From positions 102,572 through 166,571 of the forward strand of contig DEBD01000028.1 in assembly GCA_002348385.1 (NCBI GenBank): a stretch of DNA of 64,000 bases, given 5' to 3'. The notes under the pieces are model-generated. The model was not told where the DNA came from. It searched no databases and was given only the letters and a program-made list of their open reading frames with translations. The stretch is from Gammaproteobacteria bacterium UBA2965 (GTDB taxonomy: Bacteria > Pseudomonadota > Gammaproteobacteria > Pseudomonadales > Azotimanducaceae). Of the stretch, positions 7,948 through 17,153 are shown in pieces. Position 1 is the stretch's first letter. Every line of letters starts with the position of its first letter. The position numbers were made by a program, and so were the translations under genes.

Positions 7948-9552
7948 ATGGTTGAGACGGTAACTGGTACCAATCGGTCTGCGGGTATCTCGCTTGAGGA
8001 GCTCCTTCCATACGACACGCGTGCGGTACCCGGGCACATTGCCAAGCCGTCCCCGCTACCCGTGGGACCCACCCGCGTGCCGGTAGAGGCCTACTACTCG
8101 CAAGACTATTATCGCGAAGAGATCGACAAGATGTGGCTGCGGGTTTGGCAGGTTGCGTGTCACGAAGACGATCTGCCGGATGTGGGGGATTACACCCCAT
8201 ACGAAGTGGCTGACCGCTCCTTTGTCATCGTGAAGTGTGGGCCGGACGAATATAAGGCGTTCAAGAACGCGTGCCTGCACCGCGGGCGCATGCTTTGCGA
8301 AAAGCCTGGCAAGCGTGCGCGCGAACTCCGATGTCCGTTTCACGCTTGGGCTTGGCACCTGGATGGGACCAATAAGGAGATCCCGTGCCAGTGGGATTTC
8401 CCGGGCATAGATCCCGAAGAGCAGAACCTTACCGAGGTGCCGCTGGGTCGCTGGGGGCGTTTCATCTTTATCAATCCTGATCCCGACTGCGAGTCGCTGG
8501 AGCAATTTCTGGGCGAGTTTCCCAGTCATTTCGAGAAATATCCGTACGAGAAGCGCTATAAGGTCGCCCAAGTATCCAAGGTGATCCGCGCGAACTGGAA
8601 GGTAGCGCAAGATGCGTTCGCCGAATCGTGGCACGTGTTTTCTACCCACCCTCAGATGGTCTCGGCGTTCGGTGATCCGAATGGACAGTTCGATGCGTGG
8701 GGCAACGTGTCACGACAGTACAATACCGGAGGCACCCCCAGCCCCCACCTTGAGGATGTCAAAGACTGGGGTGAGCTGGAGCCTTCAGAGAGTGGGCGCC
8801 CTCGTGAGATGCACCCCTTTTGCGGTGCCATTTACGAGTTGCGGGAAGATGGGAATGTAGATGTGACCATGCCTAACGGCGCCCATGGGGTGTTTACGCG
8901 CACCGCGGAATGGGTAGAAGGTGATCTCGGTCATGCAGACATTCATCTGTGTCAGTGGGTTGCAGGGCCACAGTGCAAGGAAGGCGTTCCGGTCCCGCCC
9001 ATCGGCATGGCGACCGCCCGGCCTATGGAACGCACATTGCCGACGCTCGACCGCAAAGACTTGGTGGAGCTTATTGCCGGAATGCGGACTGAGAGAGCCG
9101 CCGCGCATAGGGAGTACATTCGTCCTCTGTTTGGTGATGTGGTGGACGAGATCTCGGATACCGAGCTCACGGGCAACACCTACTACAACGTGTTTCCTAA
9201 TCTTATGCCTACTCCCGGCCTGGCGGAGTCCGCCATATGGTTTCGCTTCCGTCCGGTGGGAATGAATCCAGAAGAGTGCGTGATGGATGTATATGTACTG
9301 GCACCCATGCCGATTGAAGGTGAGCATCCGCCCGCACCGCCGGTGAAAGTGCTTGATCCGGATGTGAGTTGGACCGAGGCAGAGGAGGTCGGTTTTCTTG
9401 CCCGGGTGTTGGATCAAGACACTAACAACATGCCCTGGGTGCAGCGCGGAGTGCGCAATGTTGACAGTGGGTACGTGCAGTTGGCCGATTACAATGAAAC
9501 CAAGCTGCGCAACACCTACCTCAAACTTGACGAGTACATGGCTAGGCCATGA
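7948..9552 (+). CDS. Aromatic-ring-hydroxylating (Rieske) oxygenase, large subunit
   Basis: Rieske non-heme iron oxygenase of 534 residues. The [2Fe-2S] ligands are C109-x-H111 (ACLHRG) and C129-x2-H132 (CPFHAW). The mononuclear iron histidines are H229 and H234 in DAFAESWHVFSTHP. It is longer than usual (about 430-460), with an extra N-terminal stretch of about 40 residues. No ferredoxin or reductase gene is adjacent, so electrons must come from elsewhere. First gene of the operon oxygenase, TetR, amidohydrolase, LLM monooxygenase, behind two operators. Substrate unknown. Confidence 0.92.
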   Translation: MVETVTGTNRSAGISLEELLPYDTRAVPGHIAKPSPLPVGPTRVPVEAYYSQDYYREEIDKMWLRVWQVACHEDDLPDVGDYTPYEVADRSFVIVKCGPDEYKAFKNACLHRGRMLCEKPGKRARELRCPFHAWAWHLDGTNKEIPCQWDFPGIDPEEQNLTEVPLGRWGRFIFINPDPDCESLEQFLGEFPSHFEKYPYEKRYKVAQVSKVIRANWKVAQDAFAESWHVFSTHPQMVSAFGDPNGQFDAWGNVSRQYNTGGTPSPHLEDVKDWGELEPSESGRPREMHPFCGAIYELREDGNVDVTMPNGAHGVFTRTAEWVEGDLGHADIHLCQWVAGPQCKEGVPVPPIGMATARPMERTLPTLDRKDLVELIAGMRTERAAAHREYIRPLFGDVVDEISDTELTGNTYYNVFPNLMPTPGLAESAIWFRFRPVGMNPEECVMDVYVLAPMPIEGEHPPAPPVKVLDPDVSWTEAEEVGFLARVLDQDTNNMPWVQRGVRNVDSGYVQLADYNETKLRNTYLKLDEYMARP

Positions 9553-9567
9553 GGCGCTGGCGATAAT

Positions 9568-10239
9568 ATGTCTGCACTGAGCTGGAAGCGAGCCAACACC
9601 CCAGAGAAGAAAGAGGAGCGGCGCCGTGCTGTCCTGCAGGCCGCTGTGCAGGTGCTGGAGCGCGACGGGCCGACCCACGCAGGAATGAGCGCCATCGCGC
9701 GTGAGGTGGGTTTGTCCAAGGGAAACCTCTATCGCTACTTTGAAAGCCGTGAGACGATCTATCTGCACGTACTGCTTGAAGATTACGAGGCTTGGGTAGA
9801 TCGAGTGGTGGTCGCGCTGGGACCGCTGGCAGGCAGCGATGAAGCTGATGCGGTGGTGCAAACCTTGGTCCATGAGTTGGTAAAGAGGCCGCGCTTACTC
9901 ACGCTATCGCCCCTGGTATCGAGCATGTTGAACCATAACGTGCCTAGTGACGTTTTAATCTGGTTCAAGAGCGCGATGTTCGAGCAGTCGCATAGGGCAA
10001 CGCGCCAACTCCAAACTGCGTTGCCCAGTTTGTCGATGCAATCCATTGATCGCTTTATGGCGTCGTTTCATTATCTTGTGAACGGCATGGCGCCCATGGC
10101 GGAGCCGCCCGGCGAGATTCGTGATGCGCTCAAGAGCACTTATCCTGGCGAGACGCCCATAGACTTCGAAAACGAATTGCACAACATGCTGGTCACAGTG
10201 ATCTGTGGGCTGCGTGCTCGCAGCGGATCGTTGCAATGA
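9568..10239 (+). CDS. TetR/AcrR-family transcriptional regulator
   Basis: Protein of 223 residues with an N-terminal helix-turn-helix: ERRRAVLQAAVQVLERDG followed by MSAIAREVGLSKGNLYRYFESRE, the classical TetR DNA-binding segment. The rest is the helical ligand-binding and dimerisation part. It lies 15 bp after the Rieske gene in the same direction, so it is probably co-transcribed and autoregulated through the palindromes at 7894-7933. The inducer is likely a substrate or CoA ester of the pathway, by inference from position. Confidence 0.92.
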   Translation: MSALSWKRANTPEKKEERRRAVLQAAVQVLERDGPTHAGMSAIAREVGLSKGNLYRYFESRETIYLHVLLEDYEAWVDRVVVALGPLAGSDEADAVVQTLVHELVKRPRLLTLSPLVSSMLNHNVPSDVLIWFKSAMFEQSHRATRQLQTALPSLSMQSIDRFMASFHYLVNGMAPMAEPPGEIRDALKSTYPGETPIDFENELHNMLVTVICGLRARSGSLQ

Positions 10240-10275
10240 ATCCGTGTTCCCGAATCAAGAGGTTAGGAGAAGGCA

Positions 10276-11973
10276 ATGCCTAAATTCGATACCGTCATCA
10301 AGGACGGCACCATCATCGATGGTCTGCGTACGCCGAGATACAAGGGTGACATTGGCATTATCAATGGAAAAGTCGCCTCTATTGGTGGCATTAATGCGGA
10401 TACAGCAGACAACGTGATCGATGCAGAAGGCAAGATCGTGGCCCCCGGCGTGATTGATCTGCACACTCACTACGATTCGCAGATTTACTGGGATCCGTGG
10501 TGCAGCATTTCGAGTTGGCACGGCGTGACGTCGGTTGTGATCGGCAACTGCGGCTTTGGTTTCGCGCCGTGCAAACCGGAGGACCAGGAACGCTCGATGC
10601 TGACTATGACGCGCAACGAGGCTGTGCCCTACGAATCGATGCAAGCTGGGATGCCCTGGGATTGGGAGACCTTTCCTGAATTTCTGGATTCCATGGATCG
10701 CACCCCCAAGGGTGTAAACGTGCTCACGTACATGCCGCTTAATCCACTCATGGCGTATGTGATGGGGCTTCCTGCGGCAAAGGAGCGTGGCGCTACCGAC
10801 GCAGAGATGGCAGAGATGACCCGCCTTATGAGCGAGGGACTGGATGCGGGTGCCTGTGGCTTCTCGGCGCAGCTGCAGACTACGGCTGAATTCGAGCCAC
10901 AACGGGACGTCGACGGCAGCTTGATGATCACGAACACCATGCAAGAAAAGGACCTGATGGCGTTCGCCGGCGTGCTGCGCGACAAGGGGCGTGGTTTTAT
11001 TCAATGCATTGGTGCTTCACGTGAGCTTACTGAGGAGATGGCAGCCGTTTCGGGCCGGCCGGTCATCTACAACGTGCTCGCAGCGCTGACGGATCAGCAC
11101 GGTACGCCGCTGGGCGACTACCGTGACGCGATTCGCTGGTTAGACGACTGCAACGAGCGAGGCCTGCGTATTCACGGCCAGAGCATGTCAGTAGAGAACG
11201 ACTATCAGTACACGCTGGAGGACTGGAACCTCTTTGACACCCACGAGGTCTGGCGCGATGTGCTGATGGGCACCCCGGAGGAGCGCATCAAGAAGCTCAG
11301 CGACCCCGAAAACCGACGTCGCATCCGAGAATACTGCAAGGACGGATTCGTAAGCCTCGCCTTCGACACGGACCTGATTATCGGTGTGACCTACCACCCG
11401 GATCAGACCGATCTGGAAGGCATGACCATTGGCGAGTTGGCCGCACAGCGCAACTGTGATCTGGTCGATGCGTTTCTGGATGTATCTCTCAAGGATGACC
11501 TGAAAACCATCTTTGTCACCTCTCCGCGTCCGGTTGCCGACGAAATCCTGCGTGACATCATCACATCCAATCAAGCAGTTCCCGGCTTGTCGGATGGCGG
11601 CGCCCACACCAAGTTCCAGACGCTGGGGCGTTATCCTACGGACCTACTCGCGAACCTAATCCGTGACCGCAAGCTGACTACCCTGGAGGAAGCGCACTGG
11701 CGGCTGTCGACATACTCGGCGATGGCAGCGGGGATCCAGGACAGGGGGTTTCTTAAGGAAGGCGCCCCGGCCGACATCCTGGTTTACGATCTGGATGCGC
11801 TTCACGTGGGAGAGGTCGAAAAGGCATACGACTTTCCCGCTGGGGCATGGCGGCTTGTGCAGCGCCCGCGTGGGTACGAACATATTCTTGTAAATGGTAT
11901 AGAGACCTTCACTAATGGTGAGTGCACGGGCGCAACGCCCGGGCAGCTGCTGCGATTCGGGAACGCGGACTAA
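10276..11973 (+). CDS. D-aminoacylase-type amidohydrolase
   Basis: Metal-dependent hydrolase of 565 residues in the N-acyl-D-amino-acid deacylase branch. The metal motif is H63-T-H65 in GVIDLHTHYDSQ, and Cys92 in GNCGFGFAPC matches the family's zinc cysteine. GLSDGGAHTKF near residue 440 supplies the catalytic aspartate, and the C-terminal ADILVYDLDALHVG belongs to the beta-sandwich domain. Third in the Rieske operon, 36 bp after the TetR gene, with a good AGGAGA site before the ATG. Proteins of this branch hydrolyse varied amides and cyclic compounds, so the annotated name may not reflect the true substrate. Confidence 0.9.
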   Translation: MPKFDTVIKDGTIIDGLRTPRYKGDIGIINGKVASIGGINADTADNVIDAEGKIVAPGVIDLHTHYDSQIYWDPWCSISSWHGVTSVVIGNCGFGFAPCKPEDQERSMLTMTRNEAVPYESMQAGMPWDWETFPEFLDSMDRTPKGVNVLTYMPLNPLMAYVMGLPAAKERGATDAEMAEMTRLMSEGLDAGACGFSAQLQTTAEFEPQRDVDGSLMITNTMQEKDLMAFAGVLRDKGRGFIQCIGASRELTEEMAAVSGRPVIYNVLAALTDQHGTPLGDYRDAIRWLDDCNERGLRIHGQSMSVENDYQYTLEDWNLFDTHEVWRDVLMGTPEERIKKLSDPENRRRIREYCKDGFVSLAFDTDLIIGVTYHPDQTDLEGMTIGELAAQRNCDLVDAFLDVSLKDDLKTIFVTSPRPVADEILRDIITSNQAVPGLSDGGAHTKFQTLGRYPTDLLANLIRDRKLTTLEEAHWRLSTYSAMAAGIQDRGFLKEGAPADILVYDLDALHVGEVEKAYDFPAGAWRLVQRPRGYEHILVNGIETFTNGECTGATPGQLLRFGNAD

Positions 11974-12012
11974 GGAAAAACGCAAAGCCGAGCATTCGGG
12001 GAGGCTGGACGA

Positions 12013-12897
12013 TTGGAGTTCTGTCCCAACTTTATAAGCGTGGATGACGATCCCGTGGAGTGGGCGCGCGCGCGCGAAGCGGAGGGCTATCCGGTGATTT
12101 CGGTGGCCGATCACATCTCCGCGCCCCAGCCACATCCGCATTGCTGGGTGACTGCCACCGCGTTTGCCATGGCGACCGAGAAGACCCGGGTGCTCACCGC
12201 GTTCAGCAACAATCTGTTCCGCTCGCCGGTGGAGTTTGCCCACGCGGCGCTGGCGTTGCAGCGTGTGTCCAATGGACGGGCGGAAGCGGGCCTGGGCGCC
12301 GGCTGGGCGGAGCCCGAGATCACCGGCATGGGGTGGGAGTTTCCCAGCAATCGCGATCGTGCCGGCAGCTACATCGAGGCCATGCAGATCGCCCGCGCGC
12401 TGCTGGATACTGGCAAGTGCATGTTCAAAGGCGAGTATTACGACATCGACATTCCGCTCATCGGCCCGCTGGTGGAGCCTCCACCTCTGGTGGCCTCGTC
12501 TGCGGGGCCCCGCACCCTGCGGGGGGTTGCTCCGGTTGCCGATCGCATCGAAATCATGGCGTTTTCCATGACTGCGGGTCCTGGGGATGTCGGCTTTCTT
12601 CCGGACGTCATCTCCGCATACGGGGAAGACGATCTGAAAGCGCGGGTGGACCTGGCAAGAACCGTTGCTCCAGACACACCGCTTGGTTTTTTGGCGCTGG
12701 TGGGGGCGGGGGATGATCCCGCGCTTGCGGCGCGCTCGGAGGCCATGGGGGATGGGATGTTTTCGGGCTTCATCGGACCCACCGAGCGGGTGGCCGAGAA
12801 TCTATTCCGTCTTGGTGAGCTGGGCATTCACCGGGTACAGATAGCGCCTTCCACGCCGGATACATTGAGCAACCTGGCGCCGCTGCTGAATGGCTAG
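12013..12897 (+). CDS. LLM-class flavin-dependent monooxygenase
   Basis: Luciferase-like TIM-barrel protein of 294 residues. Typical motifs are SVADHISAPQPH, TAFSNNLFRSPVEFAHAALALQRVSNGRAEAGLGAGW and the SSAGPRTLRGVAPVADR block before the flavin site. The start is TTG at 12013, because the frame is closed by the stop of the preceding gene and GGGGAGG sits just upstream. Last gene of the Rieske operon. It probably uses FMNH2 or F420H2 to oxidise an intermediate; the cofactor cannot be told from sequence alone. Confidence 0.9.
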   Translation: MEFCPNFISVDDDPVEWARAREAEGYPVISVADHISAPQPHPHCWVTATAFAMATEKTRVLTAFSNNLFRSPVEFAHAALALQRVSNGRAEAGLGAGWAEPEITGMGWEFPSNRDRAGSYIEAMQIARALLDTGKCMFKGEYYDIDIPLIGPLVEPPPLVASSAGPRTLRGVAPVADRIEIMAFSMTAGPGDVGFLPDVISAYGEDDLKARVDLARTVAPDTPLGFLALVGAGDDPALAARSEAMGDGMFSGFIGPTERVAENLFRLGELGIHRVQIAPSTPDTLSNLAPLLNG

Positions 12898-12903
12898 AAA
12901 GCG

Positions 12904-12956
12904 GGCTGCCAGCGCATCGGTGGGCCGGGCTAACCGGAGAGCAAACACTGGCAGCC
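12904..12956. repeat. 9-bp inverted repeat downstream of the Rieske operon
   Basis: GGCTGCCAG (12904-12912) and CTGGCAGCC (12948-12956) are perfect complements around a 35-nt loop that itself contains CCGG-GCTAA-CCGG. It follows the last operon gene by 6 nt. No T-run follows, so it is not a standard intrinsic terminator. Confidence 0.4.
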
Positions 12957-13181
12957 GGCCTTGGCGGAAGTGGGGTCACTTCGGAGGTACACTGCAGCCC
13001 GCATGAGCAAAGCGATCCAAATCCTGCTCCTGATGCCGCTGCTTGCATGCTGTGCCAAGTGGTGGATTTCGCGCCCACTGAGCATCTGGAGCCCCCGGCG
13101 GCGTAGCGTTGGGGTTGGCCAGGAACCCAAACGGCTCCAAAAGGTCGCTACGAACCTTCGTTGATTGCATAGGAGCAAACT

Positions 13182-13562
13182 ATGTTGCGTCTGATTTCCG
13201 CAATTCTGCTGGTGGTGACCCTCGGTGCTTGCGGCGACGGTGGTGCGCAGGCCGTCGCCACCATCACGGCCGGCGAGCTCAGCGAACAGATCAAGCGCGG
13301 CGCTGCTCCGCTGATCCTCGATGTGCGCACCCCGAGCGAATTCGAAGCCGGCCACGTACCCGGAGCGATCAACATTCCCCATGACACCCTGGCTGATCGC
13401 CTGGGCGAGTTGAACGTGTCCACGTCCGATGAGGTCGTGGTGTATTGCCACGGCGGCGGCCGTGCCGGCATGGCCGAGGGCGTGCTCATTGAGGCTGGCT
13501 ACTCCAATGTGGTCGACCTCCAGGGGCATTGGAAAGGATGGACAGGCGGCGCGACGCAGTAG
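13182..13562 (+). CDS. Rhodanese-domain lipoprotein
   Basis: Small protein of 126 residues with a lipoprotein signal (LLVVTLGAC, Cys17) followed by a single rhodanese domain. The domain shows LILDVRTPSEFEAGHVPGAINIP and the active-site loop YCHGGGRAGM with the catalytic cysteine. The mature protein would be anchored in the membrane facing the periplasm, where such domains handle sulfane sulfur or act as binding modules. It stands 284 bp after the LLM gene and just before the ABM-like gene. Confidence 0.9.
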   Translation: MLRLISAILLVVTLGACGDGGAQAVATITAGELSEQIKRGAAPLILDVRTPSEFEAGHVPGAINIPHDTLADRLGELNVSTSDEVVVYCHGGGRAGMAEGVLIEAGYSNVVDLQGHWKGWTGGATQ

Positions 13563-13591
13563 CGCGCGGCCTATCCGCACCGGAGATCTTC

Positions 13592-14311
13592 ATGGACAAA
13601 AATGCCAATCCGCTAACCGTGCTGTTCGAAGTCGAAGTCCGTGACACCACCTCTGTGACGGAATGGGTCGACGTATGGGGTGAGAGGGCCCTCGATGCGC
13701 TGGCGGGCGAGCCGGAAACTACCGCCTACGAGGCGCTGACCTCGGAGGCGCAAGAACGCCAGGTGCTCGTTTTCGAGCGCTATGCCCGAGGGCAAACCAG
13801 CATCGACGCGCACCAGCAGCGGCCGGCCCACGCGCAGCTGCAGGAAACTATGGGTGCCCGAAACATGACCCGACGGCGTGTCATGAGCAGCCTGTTTGCC
13901 GACGTTGATGGCTACGGATGGTGGGCTCGCCCCGAGCGAAACGAAACGCTCTGTGTTGGCGATGTGCGGATAACCTTCCTCGTGACTCGATTTCCAGATG
14001 AGGAAACCAAGGCCCGGTATATTCAGTTGACCGGCGACCATGCCAGGTATTGCTGGGACAACGAGCCCGATACCCTCATCTACGGCGGTGGCCTGGCGGT
14101 ACGCGACTCCGATCGCGGTCCCGGGATTCGTGAAGGCGACTTGCTCTTCGTCGCTGCCTTTGCCGATGACGCTGCGGCCATCAAACATCGCGACGACCCG
14201 GTGCATGTCGCGCTGCAGCCTAAATTGGCCGAGCTCAATCGAGAGCGCATCCTGGCGCAAAGTTACCTCACCAGCGGAAAGGGGTTTCTTTGGGCCGGCA
14301 GCCGCCGCTAG
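13592..14311 (+). CDS. Protein with two ABM-like ferredoxin-fold domains
   Basis: Protein of 239 residues. Two similar halves (NPLTVLFEVEVRDTTSVTEWVDVW... and ITFLVTRFPDEETKARYIQLTGDHARYCW...) resemble dimeric alpha-beta barrel domains of antibiotic-biosynthesis-monooxygenase type, as if duplicated to form a pseudodimer. The ATG at 13592 follows GGAGAT; the longer frame back to 13529 would overlap the rhodanese gene. Function unknown. The call rests on fold-like patterns rather than catalytic residues. Confidence 0.7.
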   Translation: MDKNANPLTVLFEVEVRDTTSVTEWVDVWGERALDALAGEPETTAYEALTSEAQERQVLVFERYARGQTSIDAHQQRPAHAQLQETMGARNMTRRRVMSSLFADVDGYGWWARPERNETLCVGDVRITFLVTRFPDEETKARYIQLTGDHARYCWDNEPDTLIYGGGLAVRDSDRGPGIREGDLLFVAAFADDAAAIKHRDDPVHVALQPKLAELNRERILAQSYLTSGKGFLWAGSRR

Positions 14312-14498
14312 CCTCGTCACGACCGATGTCGAGCCGCGCTCACTGGTAAACAGCGTGACATGTTCGGCGCGCTCGCGACCGCTGCAACGTGCGTCTGGAC
14401 ACCACCTAATTTGCCGACGTCAAACCAGCCGTTGACTGACTGGCCGGCTGCTGCCGCTTACTCCACAATGTGCACAATAACGACAACGAGGAGTACGG

Positions 14499-15020
14499 AT
14501 GGCAATCTCGCTTTACGACATCAGTGTTGCGTCGTCCCTGCAGGTACTGGGCGGCGTGGCTGGAGCATTGGACAAAGGCGCCGCACACTGCACTGAGAAC
14601 GGCATCGATTTGGCGGAGGTGGCCGGCACACGCCTGGTACCGGATATGTGGTCATTCCGCGATCAGATCTATTCGGTCATGCACCACTCGCTGGGCTCCA
14701 TCAAAGGTGTGGAGTCCGGTGCGTTTTCGCCGCCTGAGCTGGATCCGGAGATGGACTACGCGGGCTGCCAGGCGTTGATCGCCAGCGCTATCGAGATGCT
14801 TGGCGGCTACACGCGCGAGCAGGTGAACGCGTGGGAAGACAACGACGTGCTGTTCTCACTGGGTCGCTTCGAGCTGCCGTTCAAGGCCCCCGAATTCGTG
14901 CTCTCGTTTTCGCACCCCAATCTGTACTTTCACGCTACCACGGCCTACGACATGCTGCGCATGAAGGGCACGCCCATCGGCAAGATGGATTTCATGGGGC
15001 CCCTGCGTACGGCCGGCTAG
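14499..15020 (+). CDS. DUF1993-family protein
   Basis: Cytoplasmic protein of 173 residues matching DUF1993, a DinB-like four-helix family. The C-terminal signature FSHPNLYFHATTAYDMLRMKG followed by IGKMDFMG is characteristic. The ATG follows GAGGAG at good spacing. It converges on the VWA gene with only 19 bp between stops. No function is established for the family. Confidence 0.85.
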   Translation: MAISLYDISVASSLQVLGGVAGALDKGAAHCTENGIDLAEVAGTRLVPDMWSFRDQIYSVMHHSLGSIKGVESGAFSPPELDPEMDYAGCQALIASAIEMLGGYTREQVNAWEDNDVLFSLGRFELPFKAPEFVLSFSHPNLYFHATTAYDMLRMKGTPIGKMDFMGPLRTAG

Positions 15021-15066
15021 GCGCCGCCGGCCTGCCCGATCAGGCACGGCGCGCGAGGCGTTTTTT
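15011..15066 (+). terminator. Possible terminator between convergent genes
   Basis: Two hairpins are packed between the DUF1993 and VWA stops: GGCCGGC/GCCGGCC (15011-15017 with 15026-15032) and GCCTG/CAGGC (15030-15034 with 15041-15045). A run of six T follows at 15061-15066. The distance from hairpin to T-run is larger than in a classic terminator, so confidence is low. Confidence 0.3.
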
Positions 15067-17148
15067 CTTGTTCTGCACGTAGTCCACCAGAATGTACTCG
15101 CCGAGTTTTTCCGGTGAGGTGTAGAACACGCGGCCGCCGTTGATTTTGGCAATTTCGTCCATGAACGCCTTCAGGTAGTAGCTGGAGTCGAGCATGAACG
15201 TGTTGATGGCGACCCCGCGCGCGGTGCAGTGCTTCACGGCCTTGAACGTTGCAGCGATGGTTTCCGGTGTGGGCGGGTAGGCGAACTGCGCCTTACCGTT
15301 TTCCAGGTGAGCGGTGGGCTCCCCGTCGGAGATCATGATGATCTGCTTGCTACCTGCCTGGTGCTTGGCCAGCAGTTTTTCCGCCAGCAGCAGCGCGTGC
15401 TGCATGTTGGTGCCGAGCACGTACTCGTCCCACTGCAGGTAAGGCAGATCGTGCGCTTTCAGTTCTTTGGCGTAGGCGGCGAAACCAATGATGTAGAAGC
15501 TGTCCTTGGGGTACTGCGAGGTGATGAGGTTGTGCAGCGCCAGGGCCACCTTCTTGGCAGCCTGGAACGAGCCGCGCAGGGCCATGGACCAGGATAGGTC
15601 CACCAGCATGGCGGTGGCTGTGGAGGTAATCAGCTCGCTGCGGTAGATCTCGAAATCGTCTGGCTTGAGCTGAACCGGTGTGCTCGGACCGTTGCGGTCG
15701 ATGGCATTGCGAATGGTCCTGGGCATGTGCAGATGAAACGGGTCGCCGAATTCGTACGGTTTGGTCTGCTCCAGGCGCTCCCCGAATCGGCCTTCTTCCG
15801 GGACCGCGTGGTTGCCCATATTCTGACGCTTGAGCTGTTGGTAGATCTCGCCTAACGCCTTTTGCCCGATCATGCGCGAACCGCGCGGTGTGAGCTCCCA
15901 GCGGTCGCCGCCGTCTGACCGGATGTAGCCCGCTTCCTCCAGCGCCTTGAGCAGCTCCTGAAGCTGGTCTAAGTCTTCGGCGGCATCGTCGCCCAACAGA
16001 TCCTTGAGCAGGTCTTTGTCGATACGCCCGGCGTCGCCGCCGCGTTCGGCCTCCTGGAGCTGGCTCATGAGTTCGTCGATGTCTTGCATCTCGTTCATGA
16101 GTTCCATGGCCGCTTCCAGGTCGATGCGCTGGTCGCCGCGAAACCGGTACTGACCGCCATCCGGGCTTAGGAAATCCAGCTCCTTGGCGAGCTTGGCCAT
16201 CTCGGCGTTGAGCTCGGGGTCGCCGAAGCGATCGGAGAGCAGTGAGCTCAGCTGGGCCTGCTGCTCCGGCGAAAGCGAGTTGAGCAGCGATTGGGCGGCG
16301 GCCATCTGCTGCTGCATCTGCTCTAACAATTCGTCCAGCGATTGCGGCGGATTGTCGCCGAACATGTCGCCGAACTTGTCCATGAACTCCTCAAACCCCG
16401 GATCCTCGCCGGCGATCTTTTTCACCAGCATCTCATTGAGCGCCTGCACCATGTCTTTCATGCGCTCGATGTCACCGTCGGACATTTTGTTGACCATGTT
16501 CTCGATGTCATTGAAGAACGAGTTGGCCATGGCCCGACGCAGCTCGTTCAACAGCTCGAGGAACTTGCGTTGGGCGTCGGGGTTCAGGAATTCATACTTT
16601 TCCAGCGTCTTGATCTGGCTCGCTACATCCGGCGGGAGGTTGTCCAGCTGCTCGCGGTTGTTCTGCGCGATATTCTTGAGCACGTCGGAGGAGAACGATT
16701 CGTTGATGCCCGAATCGGAATTAGCACCGGACTCGGCCGGGCTTTGCGGTTGGTCCTGGGCGGGTCGGGCATGGCCGCCATCGGGTGTGGCGTTCTCTGA
16801 AGTGTCGCTGCCGTCGCCGCTGAGCCATTCGTCGATGCGGTCACGCTCCATCTGCAGAATTTCATCGAGGCGCTCGCGGAAATCCTCGAAGATGCTGGAG
16901 AGGTCGTAGCGCTCTAGCTGCTCGCGCTTCTTGTCGCGCAGCTGCTTGAGCATGTCTCGCAAGCCCTGCATGTGTCCCCCTTGAGGGATCTGCATGCCTT
17001 TGGACATGAGGTTGCGCATGGCCCAGCGCAAGTCTCCGTACTCGATCAGGTCATCGGCGATGGCCGCCATGATCTCGTCCGGGTCCAGCGGCAGCCGCTG
17101 GGAGCCGTCCCATTGAGAAAACTGAAAGCCGGTTGGCAATTTGCGCAT
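15040..17148 (-). CDS. VWA-domain protein partnered with an AAA+ ATPase
   Basis: Protein of 702 residues with no signal peptide. A long helical, acid-rich N-terminal half (many Met, Gln and Asp, e.g. ENMVNKMSDGDIERMKDMVQALNEML) is followed by a von Willebrand A domain whose MIDAS motif DLSWS is near residue 516, with TNMQHALLLAEKLL and MISDGEPTAH completing the metal site. It starts 5 nt after the stop of the AAA+ gene. Such pairs act as metal-chelatase-like or MoxR-type co-chaperones that remodel or load cofactors into a client enzyme. The client is unknown. Confidence 0.88.
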   Translation of the reverse strand: MRKLPTGFQFSQWDGSQRLPLDPDEIMAAIADDLIEYGDLRWAMRNLMSKGMQIPQGGHMQGLRDMLKQLRDKKREQLERYDLSSIFEDFRERLDEILQMERDRIDEWLSGDGSDTSENATPDGGHARPAQDQPQSPAESGANSDSGINESFSSDVLKNIAQNNREQLDNLPPDVASQIKTLEKYEFLNPDAQRKFLELLNELRRAMANSFFNDIENMVNKMSDGDIERMKDMVQALNEMLVKKIAGEDPGFEEFMDKFGDMFGDNPPQSLDELLEQMQQQMAAAQSLLNSLSPEQQAQLSSLLSDRFGDPELNAEMAKLAKELDFLSPDGGQYRFRGDQRIDLEAAMELMNEMQDIDELMSQLQEAERGGDAGRIDKDLLKDLLGDDAAEDLDQLQELLKALEEAGYIRSDGGDRWELTPRGSRMIGQKALGEIYQQLKRQNMGNHAVPEEGRFGERLEQTKPYEFGDPFHLHMPRTIRNAIDRNGPSTPVQLKPDDFEIYRSELITSTATAMLVDLSWSMALRGSFQAAKKVALALHNLITSQYPKDSFYIIGFAAYAKELKAHDLPYLQWDEYVLGTNMQHALLLAEKLLAKHQAGSKQIIMISDGEPTAHLENGKAQFAYPPTPETIAATFKAVKHCTARGVAINTFMLDSSYYLKAFMDEIAKINGGRVFYTSPEKLGEYILVDYVQNKKKRLARRA

Positions 17149-17153
17149 GATGA

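Noticed and set aside
8785..9873. 362-codon minus frame
   Set aside because: Antisense to the Rieske and TetR genes; His- and Arg-rich shadow.
13003..13164. 54-residue frame with a lipoprotein-like start (ILLLMPLLAC)
   Set aside because: The rest is basic and Trp-rich with no plausible fold, and no ribosome-binding site stands before it; chance is more likely.
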